The notes: generated by a model not told the origin, from the sequence alone. DNA of 6,730 bases from an uncultured Eubacteriales bacterium (GCA_900552255.1 URZF01000087.1:1-6730); one strand, 5' to 3'; numbered from the stretch's first letter, positions 1 to 5,869 are shown. Numbers and translations: made by a program.

Positions 1-226
1 AATCGTAAAAATTCTCTTCCCGATATTGCCCTTGGAGATAGCTCAGATATTTTTTTGTGAACTTGGGCGACTCGTGAGGCGACCATAGAAGATATTTTGT
101 TGTGATCGGACGCGAGGCATAATCGAACATATCCGAATAATCGGATATCAGCATTTTTCTCATAATCAGCCTGTCTGTGACAAGCGTCGGGATTTTTGTA
201 AAGATCGAAAGCTGGGACTCGTTCAA
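1..226 (-). CDS. GNAT-family N-acetyltransferase, RimJ/RimL-like (N-terminal part, cut by window edge)
   Basis: Reading the minus strand from a TTG at 226-224 gives 75 codons running off the left edge. Residues about 11-30 (KIPTLVTDRLIMRKMLISDY) match the opening strand and helix of GNAT acetyltransferases of the RimJ/RimL type, where a T-x-R-L-x-L/M-R motif begins the fold. The following 'DMFDYASRPITTKYLLWSPH' also fits this family. Such enzymes transfer acetyl from acetyl-CoA to an amine on a protein N-terminus, antibiotic or small metabolite; the substrate cannot be read here. The acetyl-CoA-binding motif lies beyond the window. An in-frame TAG sits six codons upstream of the TTG, and the first in-frame ATG would cut into the conserved motif, so TTG is the likely start. 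A GAAAGG-like ribosome site lies 10 bases before it. The family call is firm; the exact start is less so. Confidence 0.8.
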   Translation of the reverse strand, partial: MNESQLSIFTKIPTLVTDRLIMRKMLISDYSDMFDYASRPITTKYLLWSPHESPKFTKKYLSYLQGQYREENFYD

Positions 227-472
227 GCTTGTATCGCCTTTCTTCTAAAAAATATCGAAAATAAATGCGGGATTCTATGTTGGCGAGGTATACCGCTTTT
301 AGTTTATGCAAAACATAAAAATGATTTGTCTCTATTTTAACGTATCTTATCGAGAAATTCAAGAAAAATGCGAAATATATTTACAACCAGGTTAACTGAA
401 ATTCATGTTCGTGTAACAAATAGCGTTTAAAATAAGAGCGTAATCCGAAAATACGGTAAAGGAGAAGAACAT
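227..472. other. Divergent intergenic region between acetyltransferase and protease genes
   Basis: This AT-rich stretch of 246 bp separates two genes transcribed away from each other, so it should hold both promoters. For the rightward protease I see only weak candidates: a TAAAAT at 428-433 without a good -35 box, and a TTTACA at 380-385 without a good -10 box. No consensus sigma-A promoter stands out for the leftward gene either. The ribosome binding site of the protease, AAAGGAG at 458-464, is 8 bases before its ATG. No hairpin terminator, RNA gene or coding sequence was recognised. Confidence 0.5.
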
Positions 473-1927
473 ATGGCAGATTACGAAAACAGAGGCGATA
501 ACATAAATAATGAGGAAAAGAACGCCCGCCTTGATGAAGAAAATAAACAGGATGAGATGACTCCGCCGGAAAATACGGGCGGCGCAGCCGAAGAGCACAC
601 ACAGCAGACTGCATCCGGAAACGATAACCGCTCCGAAAACCGGTATGCCGAATTTAGGGAGATTAAAACGGAATATGAACCTCCAAAAAAGAAAAAGAAA
701 AAATCCGAGGTGCATATGACCAAGGGCGCGGTCGCGATGCTGATTGTGCTGTGTCTTATGGTATCCGTGCTGGCAGGGGTCGGCATGAATGCTCTGACGG
801 GCGGCGGCCAGGATCCGTCCGCTGTTTCGACCACAGGCGGTACGGTACAAAGCGGTGGCGGCACGACGAACAGCGGTGTGATCCCCGGGCAAAATACGTC
901 GAACGGCAATTCCGAGACTGCCCCAAGCATCGAAACTCAGCCGCGTGAGAATACCGAATATTCGGCGCTTGCCAAGGTGGCAAACGAATGTATCAAATCC
1001 GTTGTTATTATCAATATCACGGAGACCTCTACCGCCTACGGACAGGAGTATACGACATCGGGCGCAGGCTCCGGCGTTATTTATACCACGGACGGCTATA
1101 TTATCACAAATTATCATGTCGTCGGAAAAGATACGAGCACGATTTCCGTTACGCTGTATAACGGGGAAGTTTATGAGGGCAAATATATCTACGGCGACGA
1201 ATATGCGGATATTTCCGTCATTAAAATCGAAAAAAACGACTGCACGCCGGCTAAAATCGGCGATTCCACCAAAATGATGCTCGGCGATACGGTGCTTGCG
1301 ATCGGCAATCCGCTCGGCTACGGACTTTCCGTGACGGACGGGATCGTAAGCGCGCTGGCGCGTGATGTGACGGTGGAAAACACCACGATGACGCTCATGC
1401 AGACGAGCGCCGCGATCAACAGCGGCAACTCCGGCGGCGGGCTTTTCAACACGGACGGAGAGCTGATCGGTATTGTCAATGCCAAGATCGGTGGTACTTC
1501 CGTCGAAGGAATGGGCTTTGCCATTCCGTCCTCTACCGTTGTCAAATGTATCAATGACCTGAAAAACTACGGATATATCACCGGCCAGGCGCGTCTTGGC
1601 GTAACGGTCCAGACCAAGCAGTACCAGACGTGGCCCTATATGCAGACGTATTCGTATATCCAGGTTACGGAGATCAATGCAAACGGCAGCGCCGCGAAAT
1701 CCGGCCTCAAGGTCGGGGATATCCTCCAAAAGATCAACGGAACGGAGATTTCCTCTTTTGCTACGCTTTCGCAGATGCTGACAAAATATGAGGTGGGAGA
1801 CACGGTCACTCTGACGATTCAACGTCCTACGATTGAGCTTACAAGCAGCAATCTTTCGGAATATTTAAATACCTGCGAGGAAATCGATATTACGATCACC
1901 TTTGTGGAATTCAATCCAAACGCTTGA
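473..1927 (+). CDS. htrA: HtrA/DegP-like membrane-anchored serine protease with one PDZ domain
   Basis: A 484-residue protein of the trypsin-like S1C family, which degrades or processes misfolded proteins outside the membrane. Residues 1-80 are a charged, hydrophilic cytosolic tail ending in six lysines (72-77). Residues about 85-106 form a single membrane segment, followed by a Gly/Ser/Thr/Asn-rich linker to about 160. The protease domain spans about 165-365, with the expected triad His215 (ITNYHVV), Asp246 (ADISVI) and Ser320 (SGNSGGGL). A single PDZ domain follows at about 373-455 (from RLGVTV through SGLKVGDILQKINGTEI). The start is supported by AAAGGAG 8 bases upstream. The usual GNSGGP has Gly in place of Pro. 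The gene stands alone and ends before a hairpin terminator. Firmicutes often carry several HtrA paralogues, so the symbol denotes the family rather than a proven orthologue. Confidence 0.96.
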   Translation: MADYENRGDNINNEEKNARLDEENKQDEMTPPENTGGAAEEHTQQTASGNDNRSENRYAEFREIKTEYEPPKKKKKKSEVHMTKGAVAMLIVLCLMVSVLAGVGMNALTGGGQDPSAVSTTGGTVQSGGGTTNSGVIPGQNTSNGNSETAPSIETQPRENTEYSALAKVANECIKSVVIINITETSTAYGQEYTTSGAGSGVIYTTDGYIITNYHVVGKDTSTISVTLYNGEVYEGKYIYGDEYADISVIKIEKNDCTPAKIGDSTKMMLGDTVLAIGNPLGYGLSVTDGIVSALARDVTVENTTMTLMQTSAAINSGNSGGGLFNTDGELIGIVNAKIGGTSVEGMGFAIPSSTVVKCINDLKNYGYITGQARLGVTVQTKQYQTWPYMQTYSYIQVTEINANGSAAKSGLKVGDILQKINGTEISSFATLSQMLTKYEVGDTVTLTIQRPTIELTSSNLSEYLNTCEEIDITITFVEFNPNA

Positions 1928-1981
1928 TTTCTCCTTTTCATTTAAAAATGCCGGAGGTCTTTGCCCCTGACCGATGACAGA

Positions 1982-2095
1982 GGCATCTGAACGCATATCG
2001 GAGCTGCAAAGGCGACTGCGGCAAAAAACCGAGAAAAGCCTATCAAAGGCTTTTCTCGGTTTTTCCTTTGCGGTTCCATTATGGCGTCAGATGCC
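1982..2095. repeat. Nested inverted repeats between convergent genes
   Basis: Three sets of arms sit inside one another. The outermost is GGCATCTGA at 1982-1990 with TCAGATGCC at 2087-2095, and CGC/GCG pairing continues after a one-base offset. The middle pair is GCAAAGG at 2006-2012 with CCTTTGC at 2065-2071. The innermost is the 17-bp terminator stem at 2024-2040 and 2048-2064. The middle and inner stems abut on the right, but the left side has an 11-base bulge at 2013-2023. The outer right arm ends three bases before the regulator's stop codon. It could be an extended terminator structure or a small palindromic element. I recognise no named repeat family. Confidence 0.6.
2024..2064. terminator. 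Bidirectional Rho-independent terminator
   Basis: A perfect 17-bp stem (arms 2024-2040 and 2048-2064, left arm AAAAACCGAGAAAAGCC) closes a 7-base loop at 2041-2047. The right arm ends in five T residues on the plus strand. On the minus strand the hairpin is followed by a run of T residues opposite A2023-A2028. It can therefore stop transcription of the protease gene from the left and of the LysR-type gene from the right, as expected between convergent genes. Confidence 0.92.
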
Positions 2096-2097
2096 GG

Positions 2098-3000
2098 TCA
2101 TTTGATTTGACCGCGCGTCAGCTTTTCCGCACATTCGACGAATCGCAGCACGTCCTTTGGCGCGTCGGCGCTGTAAAGCAGGCCGTACGGAATGCTGTAA
2201 TCCCAATTTACGGGAATGGAGACGAGCCCCGGATGCACATCCTGCCAGCATTCTGTCATCAGCAACACCTTGTTGGTCTCAGCGCAGCGGTTGAATACGG
2301 ACATATCGTAATGCAGCGGCGTATCCTCGATGGCGATCTGCGGATGATTTTTTTCGAGATCGTTGCGGATGTAGTCGTTTACGCCCGAATCTCCGCGCGG
2401 GATCATCATCAGCGTTTCGCCGTACAGCTCTTCTATATGGATATACTGCTTCGATGCCAGACGGTGCTCTCTCGAAACCGCGATCAGCTTCTTGTATCTG
2501 CCGAGCGGCAGAAAGCGGCAGCGGGAAAGCCATGCCTTGGAATCACAGACACCGATGAGAAAATCGAACTTTTCTCCCAGCTTTTCGATTTCCGACAGGA
2601 TCCCCTCGTGATCGTCCTCAAACGGAACAAGATGCAGCTTGTAGTCCGGGAACTCCTTGTTGACGCGATACCAAATATCCATAAATGGCTTTGCCGGATT
2701 GAGAAGCGACGTACCCACGCAGAAGGTGGTATCGTAGCGCCGTGTGGCGGCGTTGGCCGCATCGATGGATTTTTTGGAATAATCGATCATGAACTTTGCA
2801 TCCCGATAGATCACCTCTCCTGCGGGCGTCAAGCGGATCCCCGCGGAGGTGCGTTCGACAAGCTTCAATTCCAAATGCTGTTCCAAAGCATTTATCTGCT
2901 TCATCACCGCGGTGGAAGAGATATATAGACGCTCCGACGCTTTGGTGAAGCTGCCGCAGTCCGCAACGGCAAGAAAGGTCATCAGCAAAGGATTATACAT
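2098..3000 (-). CDS. LysR-type transcriptional regulator
   Basis: A 300-residue protein, the usual length for the family. Residues about 1-60 form the winged helix-turn-helix: FLAVADCGSFTKASERLYIS, then the recognition helix around SSTAVMKQINALE and the wing ending in RLTPAGEV. A linker helix follows at about 60-88. Residues about 91-295 are the periplasmic-binding-protein-like effector domain (from TTFCVGTSLL). The effector cannot be inferred from sequence. The gene starts 118 bp from, and divergent to, the flavodoxin operon, the standard arrangement for a LysR-type protein controlling its neighbours. GGGAG (minus strand, plus coordinates 3008-3012) lies 7 bases before the ATG. A palindrome in the shared upstream region is its probable operator. 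The gene ends at the bidirectional terminator. Confidence 0.95.
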   Translation of the reverse strand: MYNPLLMTFLAVADCGSFTKASERLYISSTAVMKQINALEQHLELKLVERTSAGIRLTPAGEVIYRDAKFMIDYSKKSIDAANAATRRYDTTFCVGTSLLNPAKPFMDIWYRVNKEFPDYKLHLVPFEDDHEGILSEIEKLGEKFDFLIGVCDSKAWLSRCRFLPLGRYKKLIAVSREHRLASKQYIHIEELYGETLMMIPRGDSGVNDYIRNDLEKNHPQIAIEDTPLHYDMSVFNRCAETNKVLLMTECWQDVHPGLVSIPVNWDYSIPYGLLYSADAPKDVLRFVECAEKLTRGQIK

Positions 3001-3019
3001 ACAGAAGCTCCCATTTTAG

Positions 3020-3038
3020 TATAAACTTTAAGTTTATA
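3020..3038. promoter_or_regulatory. 19-bp palindrome, probable LysR-type operator
   Basis: TATAAACTTTAAGTTTATA is a perfect palindrome around a central T at 3029 (9-bp arms). It lies in the divergent region between the regulator gene and the flavodoxin operon. If the operon starts about 7 bases after its -10 box, near 3094, the palindrome is centred at about -65, where LysR-type proteins typically bind their recognition site. The symmetric spacing here is T-N13-A rather than the textbook T-N11-A. It also overlaps the likely promoter of the regulator gene, which would allow autorepression. Binding is inferred, not shown. Confidence 0.65.
3033..3038 (-). promoter_or_regulatory. Candidate -10 box of the LysR-type gene
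   Basis: On the minus strand this reads TATAAA, five of six consensus bases, and would give a leader of roughly 26 bases. A second candidate, TATACT at 3018-3023, would start the transcript almost on the ribosome site and is less likely. Neither has a good -35 box. Both overlap the palindrome, consistent with self-regulation. Confidence 0.3.
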
Positions 3039-3078
3039 TAATGATAACATATCGGAGATTCCCTGTCAAGACATATAC

Positions 3079-3087
3079 TGCTATAAT
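3079..3087 (+). promoter_or_regulatory. Extended -10 promoter of the flavodoxin operon
   Basis: TGC followed by a perfect TATAAT (3082-3087) forms an extended -10 element. The sequence 17 bases upstream (TTCCCT at 3059-3064) is a poor -35 box. A weak -35 is typical of promoters that depend on an activator such as the divergently encoded LysR-type protein. The predicted leader is about 25 bases. Confidence 0.65.
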
Positions 3088-3104
3088 ATAGGCAAAAAGA
3101 AAAC

Positions 3105-3110
3105 GGAGGT
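3105..3110 (+). promoter_or_regulatory. Ribosome binding site setting a TTG start
   Basis: GGAGGT lies 8 bases before TTG at 3119-3121. No ATG or GTG lies at a suitable distance, and the TTG begins a canonical flavodoxin first strand (NKLVAFYS). This fixes TTG as the start of the first operon gene. Confidence 0.8.
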
Positions 3111-3118
3111 GCGGAAAA

Positions 3119-3628
3119 TTGTCCAATAAATTGGTGGCTTTTTATTCAAGAGCGGACGAAAATTATGTGAACGGTCAGTTAAAGATGCTTGAGACCGGCA
3201 ATACCGAGATTGCGGCGGGTATCATTGCAGGGTTGACAGGAGCGGACCGATTCAAGATCGAACAGGCGAAGCCCTATGCAAAAGGTTATAATGAATGTAT
3301 TGCCGAAGCACAGGCGGATCAGCGGCGTGACGCTCGTCCGGAGCTCAAAACGTATCCGGAAACGCTGCATGGCTATGACGTGATCTATCTCGGGTATCCG
3401 AACTATTGGAGCACGATGCCGATGGCGGTGTTTACCTTTTTGGAGCGTTTCGATTTTACCGGAAAGACGATTTATCCGTTCTGCACGCATGAGGGCAGCG
3501 GCATGGGCAGCAGCGAGCGGGATATCAAACGGCTTTGTCCCGGTGCAAGGCTTGAAAGAGGTCTTGCAATCCGTGGCGGGAGCGTTGACAAAGCCGAAAA
3601 AGAAATCAAAAAATGGATTGATGAATGA
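3119..3628 (+). CDS. Flavodoxin-fold protein (first of three), TTG start
   Basis: A 169-residue cytosolic protein, expected to bind FMN and act as an electron carrier or small reductase. The first strand is KLVAFYS (4-10). The phosphate-binding loop appears as TGNTEIAA (26-33), separated from the strand by about 15 extra residues compared with the usual YSxxGNT layout; related flavodoxins with a 'YSRADENY' insert have this form. Other flavodoxin features are LGYPNYWSTMP (91-101), likely beside the isoalloxazine ring, and FDFTGKTIYPFCTHEGSGMG (111-130). There is no signal peptide or membrane segment. It is the first gene after the operon promoter, and its stop lies 14 bases before the next start. 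Its electron partner is unknown. The family is confident; the reaction is not. Confidence 0.92.
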   Translation: MSNKLVAFYSRADENYVNGQLKMLETGNTEIAAGIIAGLTGADRFKIEQAKPYAKGYNECIAEAQADQRRDARPELKTYPETLHGYDVIYLGYPNYWSTMPMAVFTFLERFDFTGKTIYPFCTHEGSGMGSSERDIKRLCPGARLERGLAIRGGSVDKAEKEIKKWIDE

Positions 3629-3642
3629 AACGGAGGACGATT

Positions 3643-4293
3643 ATGAGAAAGTTGCTTGCACTTATGATGAGTATTTTGCTGGTGTTCAGTGTTGCCGCAT
3701 GCGGCAATACCCCGGCGCAGGACGGCGATTCCTCCGATATCGGTGACGGCAGTGCGGCGCAGACCTCCTCCGATACGGCCGATAGACCGGAAGCGCCGGA
3801 GGAAAGCGGCAATAAGGTTTTGGTAGTTTACTATTCCTCCACAGGGCACACGCAGACCGTTGCCCGGTACATCGCCGCGGCGACCGGCGCGGATTTATTT
3901 GAGCTTGTGCCGTCGGAGCCCTATACGGGGGCAGATCTAAACTACAACGACAATAACAGCCGCGTCGTCTATGAGCATGAGCACCTCGAAGCCAGAGCGG
4001 TAGAGCTGGTTTCCGTGACGCCGGAGGATTGGGATAGCTACGATACCGTGTTTATCGGCTATCCCATTTGGTGGCAGATCGCCGCGTGGCCGGTGGACGG
4101 TTTCGTGAAGGCCAACGATTTCACTGGCAAGACCGTGATTCCCTTTGCTACCTCGGCAAGCTCCGGCCTTGGAGAAAGCGGAGAGCTTCTTGCGGAGCTG
4201 GCGGGAACGGGAGACTGGCAGGAGGGACGCCGCTTTTCCTCCAACACCGGGGAAGCGGCGGTCACGGAGTGGCTGCGTTCTCTTGGATTTTGA
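3643..4293 (+). CDS. Flavodoxin-fold lipoprotein (second of three)
   Basis: A 216-residue protein. A signal peptide (MRKLL followed by a hydrophobic stretch, 4-17) ends in the lipobox VAAC with Cys20, predicting signal peptidase II cleavage and lipid anchoring on the outer face of the membrane. A polar linker rich in Asp, Ser and Ala (21-56) leads to a full flavodoxin domain. Its first strand is KVLVVYY (58-64), its phosphate loop is SSTGHT (65-70), and its flavin-flanking segments are IGYPIWWQIAAWPV (138-151) and the FTGKTVIPFAT region. I chose ATG 3643 over in-frame ATG 3625: GGAGG at 3632-3636 is 6 bases before 3643, and 3625 overlaps the previous stop codon and would spoil the signal peptide. 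A surface-attached flavodoxin may reduce quinones or other extracellular acceptors; this is inference. The next gene starts 16 bases downstream. Confidence 0.92.
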   Translation: MRKLLALMMSILLVFSVAACGNTPAQDGDSSDIGDGSAAQTSSDTADRPEAPEESGNKVLVVYYSSTGHTQTVARYIAAATGADLFELVPSEPYTGADLNYNDNNSRVVYEHEHLEARAVELVSVTPEDWDSYDTVFIGYPIWWQIAAWPVDGFVKANDFTGKTVIPFATSASSGLGESGELLAELAGTGDWQEGRRFSSNTGEAAVTEWLRSLGF

Positions 4294-4309
4294 AGCGGGA
4301 GGCATACAG

Positions 4310-4816
4310 ATGAAAAGGGCATTGATTGTTTATTATTCATGGTCGAACGGCAACACGGAACGAGTTGCAAAGCTGCTGCAAGCAGCCACAGGCGCAGATC
4401 TGCTGCGCATCGATACCGCCGTGCCGTATTCCGGAAGCTATGACGAGGTGGTAAAGCAGGGCCGCGAGGAGGTCAAACGGCTTTATGAGCCGAAGCTTGC
4501 GCCGATTTCCGTAAACGTTGCGGATTATGATGTCGTCGCCGTCGGCACACCCACATGGTGGTATACGATGGCGCCCGCAGTCCTCACCTTTCTGCATAGC
4601 CGGAGCTGGAGCGGCAAAACGGTGATTCCGTTTATGACAAACGGCGGCTGGCCGGGCCGTGTGATTAAAGATATGAAGGAGGCTTGTTCCGGCGCGAAGT
4701 TTGCCTGCGAGATGCAGGTCAGGTTTGATTCCGATGGCGGCGACCGACTGGAAACGCCGGAATCGGATATCACGCTTTGGACGCAGCGCGTCAAAGCTCT
4801 TTTGGAGGAAGGATAA
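4310..4816 (+). CDS. Flavodoxin-fold protein (third of three)
   Basis: A 168-residue protein without signal peptide, so cytosolic. It has the standard flavodoxin layout: strand RALIVYYS (3-10), phosphate loop SWSNGNT (10-16), then VGTPTWWYTMAPAVLTFL (78-95) and WSGKTVIPFMTNGG (100-113). It should bind FMN and carry electrons or reduce a small substrate. The upstream in-frame region back to 4145 lies inside the preceding gene in another frame and is not part of the protein. ATG 4310 is chosen because GGGAGG at 4297-4302 is 7 bases before it and the domain begins right after. The next gene follows after 3 bases, suggesting translational coupling. It aligns better with the second flavodoxin's motifs than with the first, which has an insert. 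Confidence 0.93.
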   Translation: MKRALIVYYSWSNGNTERVAKLLQAATGADLLRIDTAVPYSGSYDEVVKQGREEVKRLYEPKLAPISVNVADYDVVAVGTPTWWYTMAPAVLTFLHSRSWSGKTVIPFMTNGGWPGRVIKDMKEACSGAKFACEMQVRFDSDGGDRLETPESDITLWTQRVKALLEEG

Positions 4817-4819
4817 CAG

Positions 4820-5254
4820 ATGAAAATTTTGGATAGAACGCAATTTGAAAAAGCGAATGTTTTCGGCACAGGTGTGGAAAATACCGCCTACGCGCAGTAT
4901 TTCAGCGGGGCGTCCTTTCTGAATCCGCTGACCGATCCGGCAAGGACCGTGTTTCTCGCCAATGTGACTTTTGAGCCGGGCTGCCGCAACAGCTGGCATA
5001 TCCATCATGCGTCGTCGGGCGGCGGACAGCTGCTCGTCTGTACTGCCGGCGAGGGATGGTATCAGGAGGAGGGAAAGCCTGCCGTCGCGCTGACTTCCGG
5101 TACGGTCATCACCATTCCGGCGAATGTGAAGCACTGGCACGGGGCAAAAGCAGACAGCTGGTTTTCCCATATCGCCGTAGAGGTGCCGGGCACGGACTGC
5201 GGCACCGAATGGTGCGAGCCGGTTTCGGAAGAAGAATACAATAAATTGAAGTGA
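4820..5254 (+). CDS. Small single-domain cupin protein
   Basis: A 144-residue protein with one cupin beta-barrel. The first cupin motif is at about 54-79, with candidate metal ligands His60 and His62 in SWHIHHASSGGGQ. Gln70 stands about where the usual Glu ligand would be. The second motif is at 94-119 (GTVITIPANVKHWHG) with His105 and possibly His107. A divalent metal is therefore likely, with a slightly altered ligand set. Cupins of this type are often encoded next to carboxymuconolactone-decarboxylase-like proteins, as here, where that gene starts 9 bases after the stop. Whether it is a dioxygenase, isomerase or sensor cannot be told. The ribosome site lies in GGAGGAAGGA at 4804-4813. Confidence 0.9.
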   Translation: MKILDRTQFEKANVFGTGVENTAYAQYFSGASFLNPLTDPARTVFLANVTFEPGCRNSWHIHHASSGGGQLLVCTAGEGWYQEEGKPAVALTSGTVITIPANVKHWHGAKADSWFSHIAVEVPGTDCGTEWCEPVSEEEYNKLK

Positions 5255-5263
5255 GGTAGAAGC

Positions 5264-5593
5264 ATGGCAAAAGTGACGGCAGGAAGAGACGAGCTCGGCG
5301 CGTTTGCACCGGAGTTTGCGGAGCTGAACGACGACGTGCTGTTCGGCGAGGTCTGGGCAAGGGAGGATAAGCTGTCCGCACGGGACCGCAGCATCGTCAC
5401 CGTGACGGCATTGATGGCAAGCGGGATATTGGACAGCTCCTTAAAATACCATTTGCAGAATGCAAAAAATCATGGCGTGACGAAAGAGGAGATCGCCGAA
5501 ATCCTGACCCATGCCGCATTTTATGCGGGATGGCCTAAGGCGTGGGCGGCATTTCGGATGGCCAAGGAGATTTGGACGGAAAGCGAACAATAA
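5264..5593 (+). CDS. Carboxymuconolactone-decarboxylase-like (AhpD-fold) protein
   Basis: A 109-residue, all-helical protein of the carboxymuconolactone decarboxylase family. The N-terminal part has WAREDKLSARDRSIVTVTAL (31-50). The C-terminal part has the family's HxxHA-like region, with conserved His63 (LKYHLQNAKNHG), Glu77 and HAAFYAGWPKAW (83-94). It has no cysteine at all, so it cannot act through the CxxC disulfide chemistry of the peroxidase-reducing AhpD enzymes. It more resembles the gamma-carboxymuconolactone decarboxylase branch. The real substrate need not be carboxymuconolactone: no other beta-ketoadipate pathway gene is visible. GAGGT at 5253-5257 overlaps the cupin stop codon and lies 6 bases before the ATG, so translation may be coupled to the cupin. 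Confidence 0.92.
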   Translation: MAKVTAGRDELGAFAPEFAELNDDVLFGEVWAREDKLSARDRSIVTVTALMASGILDSSLKYHLQNAKNHGVTKEEIAEILTHAAFYAGWPKAWAAFRMAKEIWTESEQ

Positions 5594-5869
5594 AAAACGC
5601 TCGTGCCTATGGGTTGGAATCGCCGAACTGGCGTGGAAGCTGTCCGTTGTATGGGGTATGGCATGGAGGCCGTCGCGCGTGGTGGAGCATTGAAAAAATA
5701 TCTCCGCAGTACGCTGCCGGAGTGTCCGGCGCGCAGATAAGACGGAGGATACGGCGCTGCCGACGGGCGGCAAGAGAATATGGATTACATGCGGATTTTT
5801 GAGCGGCGCTGCGGCAAACGGCCGTTGCGGTTCACAAAAGCCGCAGCAAGAAAGAACGGAGGAAAGAAT
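5594..5869 (+). other. Long non-coding gap inside the operon
   Basis: The 276 bp between the decarboxylase-like gene and the aldo/keto reductase gene contrast with gaps of 3-16 bp elsewhere in this operon. I find no recognisable protein in any frame. Short open stretches exist, for example ATG 5609 to TAA 5738-5740 (43 codons) and an in-frame extension of the reductase back to ATG 5780, but neither has a good ribosome site or a familiar motif. There is no T-run terminator and no clear promoter. It may hold a degraded gene, an internal promoter I cannot see, or leader RNA for the reductase. Confidence 0.5.
5808..5847 (+). repeat. Inverted repeat just upstream of the aldo/keto reductase
   Basis: GCTGCGGC at 5808-5815 pairs perfectly with GCCGCAGC at 5840-5847. 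The 24-base loop contains a smaller palindrome, ACGGCCGT at 5818-5825. The structure ends about 10 bases before the ribosome binding site (GGAGG at 5858-5862). It lacks a following T-run, so it is not a standard terminator. It could affect mRNA stability or bind a regulator; no function is shown. Confidence 0.45.

Noticed and set aside
129..148. Hairpin ATATCCGA-ATAA-TCGGATAT
   Set aside because: It lies within the acetyltransferase coding region, encodes ordinary conserved-looking sequence and has no T-run, so it is probably chance.
392..1822. 476-codon minus-strand open frame opposite the protease gene
   Set aside because: It lies antisense to an unmistakable protease with an intact catalytic triad. 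Its translation has no recognisable domain, and the frame is open because of codon bias on the coding strand.
2068..2928. 286-codon plus-strand open frame opposite the LysR-type gene
   Set aside because: The minus strand encodes a full-length LysR-type regulator with proper start and ribosome site. The plus-strand translation matches nothing and runs through the terminator.
3625..3642. Upstream in-frame ATG start for the flavodoxin lipoprotein
   Set aside because: It overlaps the previous stop codon, has no suitable ribosome site, and would put charged residues (KRRT) ahead of a normal signal peptide; ATG 3643 has GGAGG 6 bases upstream.
4337..5170. 277-codon minus-strand open frame across the third flavodoxin and cupin genes
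   Set aside because: Both plus-strand genes are clear family members with good ribosome sites. The antisense product has no family features.
5542..5802. Open frame of 86 codons overlapping the decarboxylase-like gene and the gap
   Set aside because: It starts inside a real gene in another frame, has an arginine-rich low-information translation and no ribosome site.
5780..5869. Possible 30-residue N-terminal extension of the aldo/keto reductase
   Set aside because: The extension has no ribosome site and no family similarity, while ATG 5870 has a strong one and begins exactly where the family fold begins.
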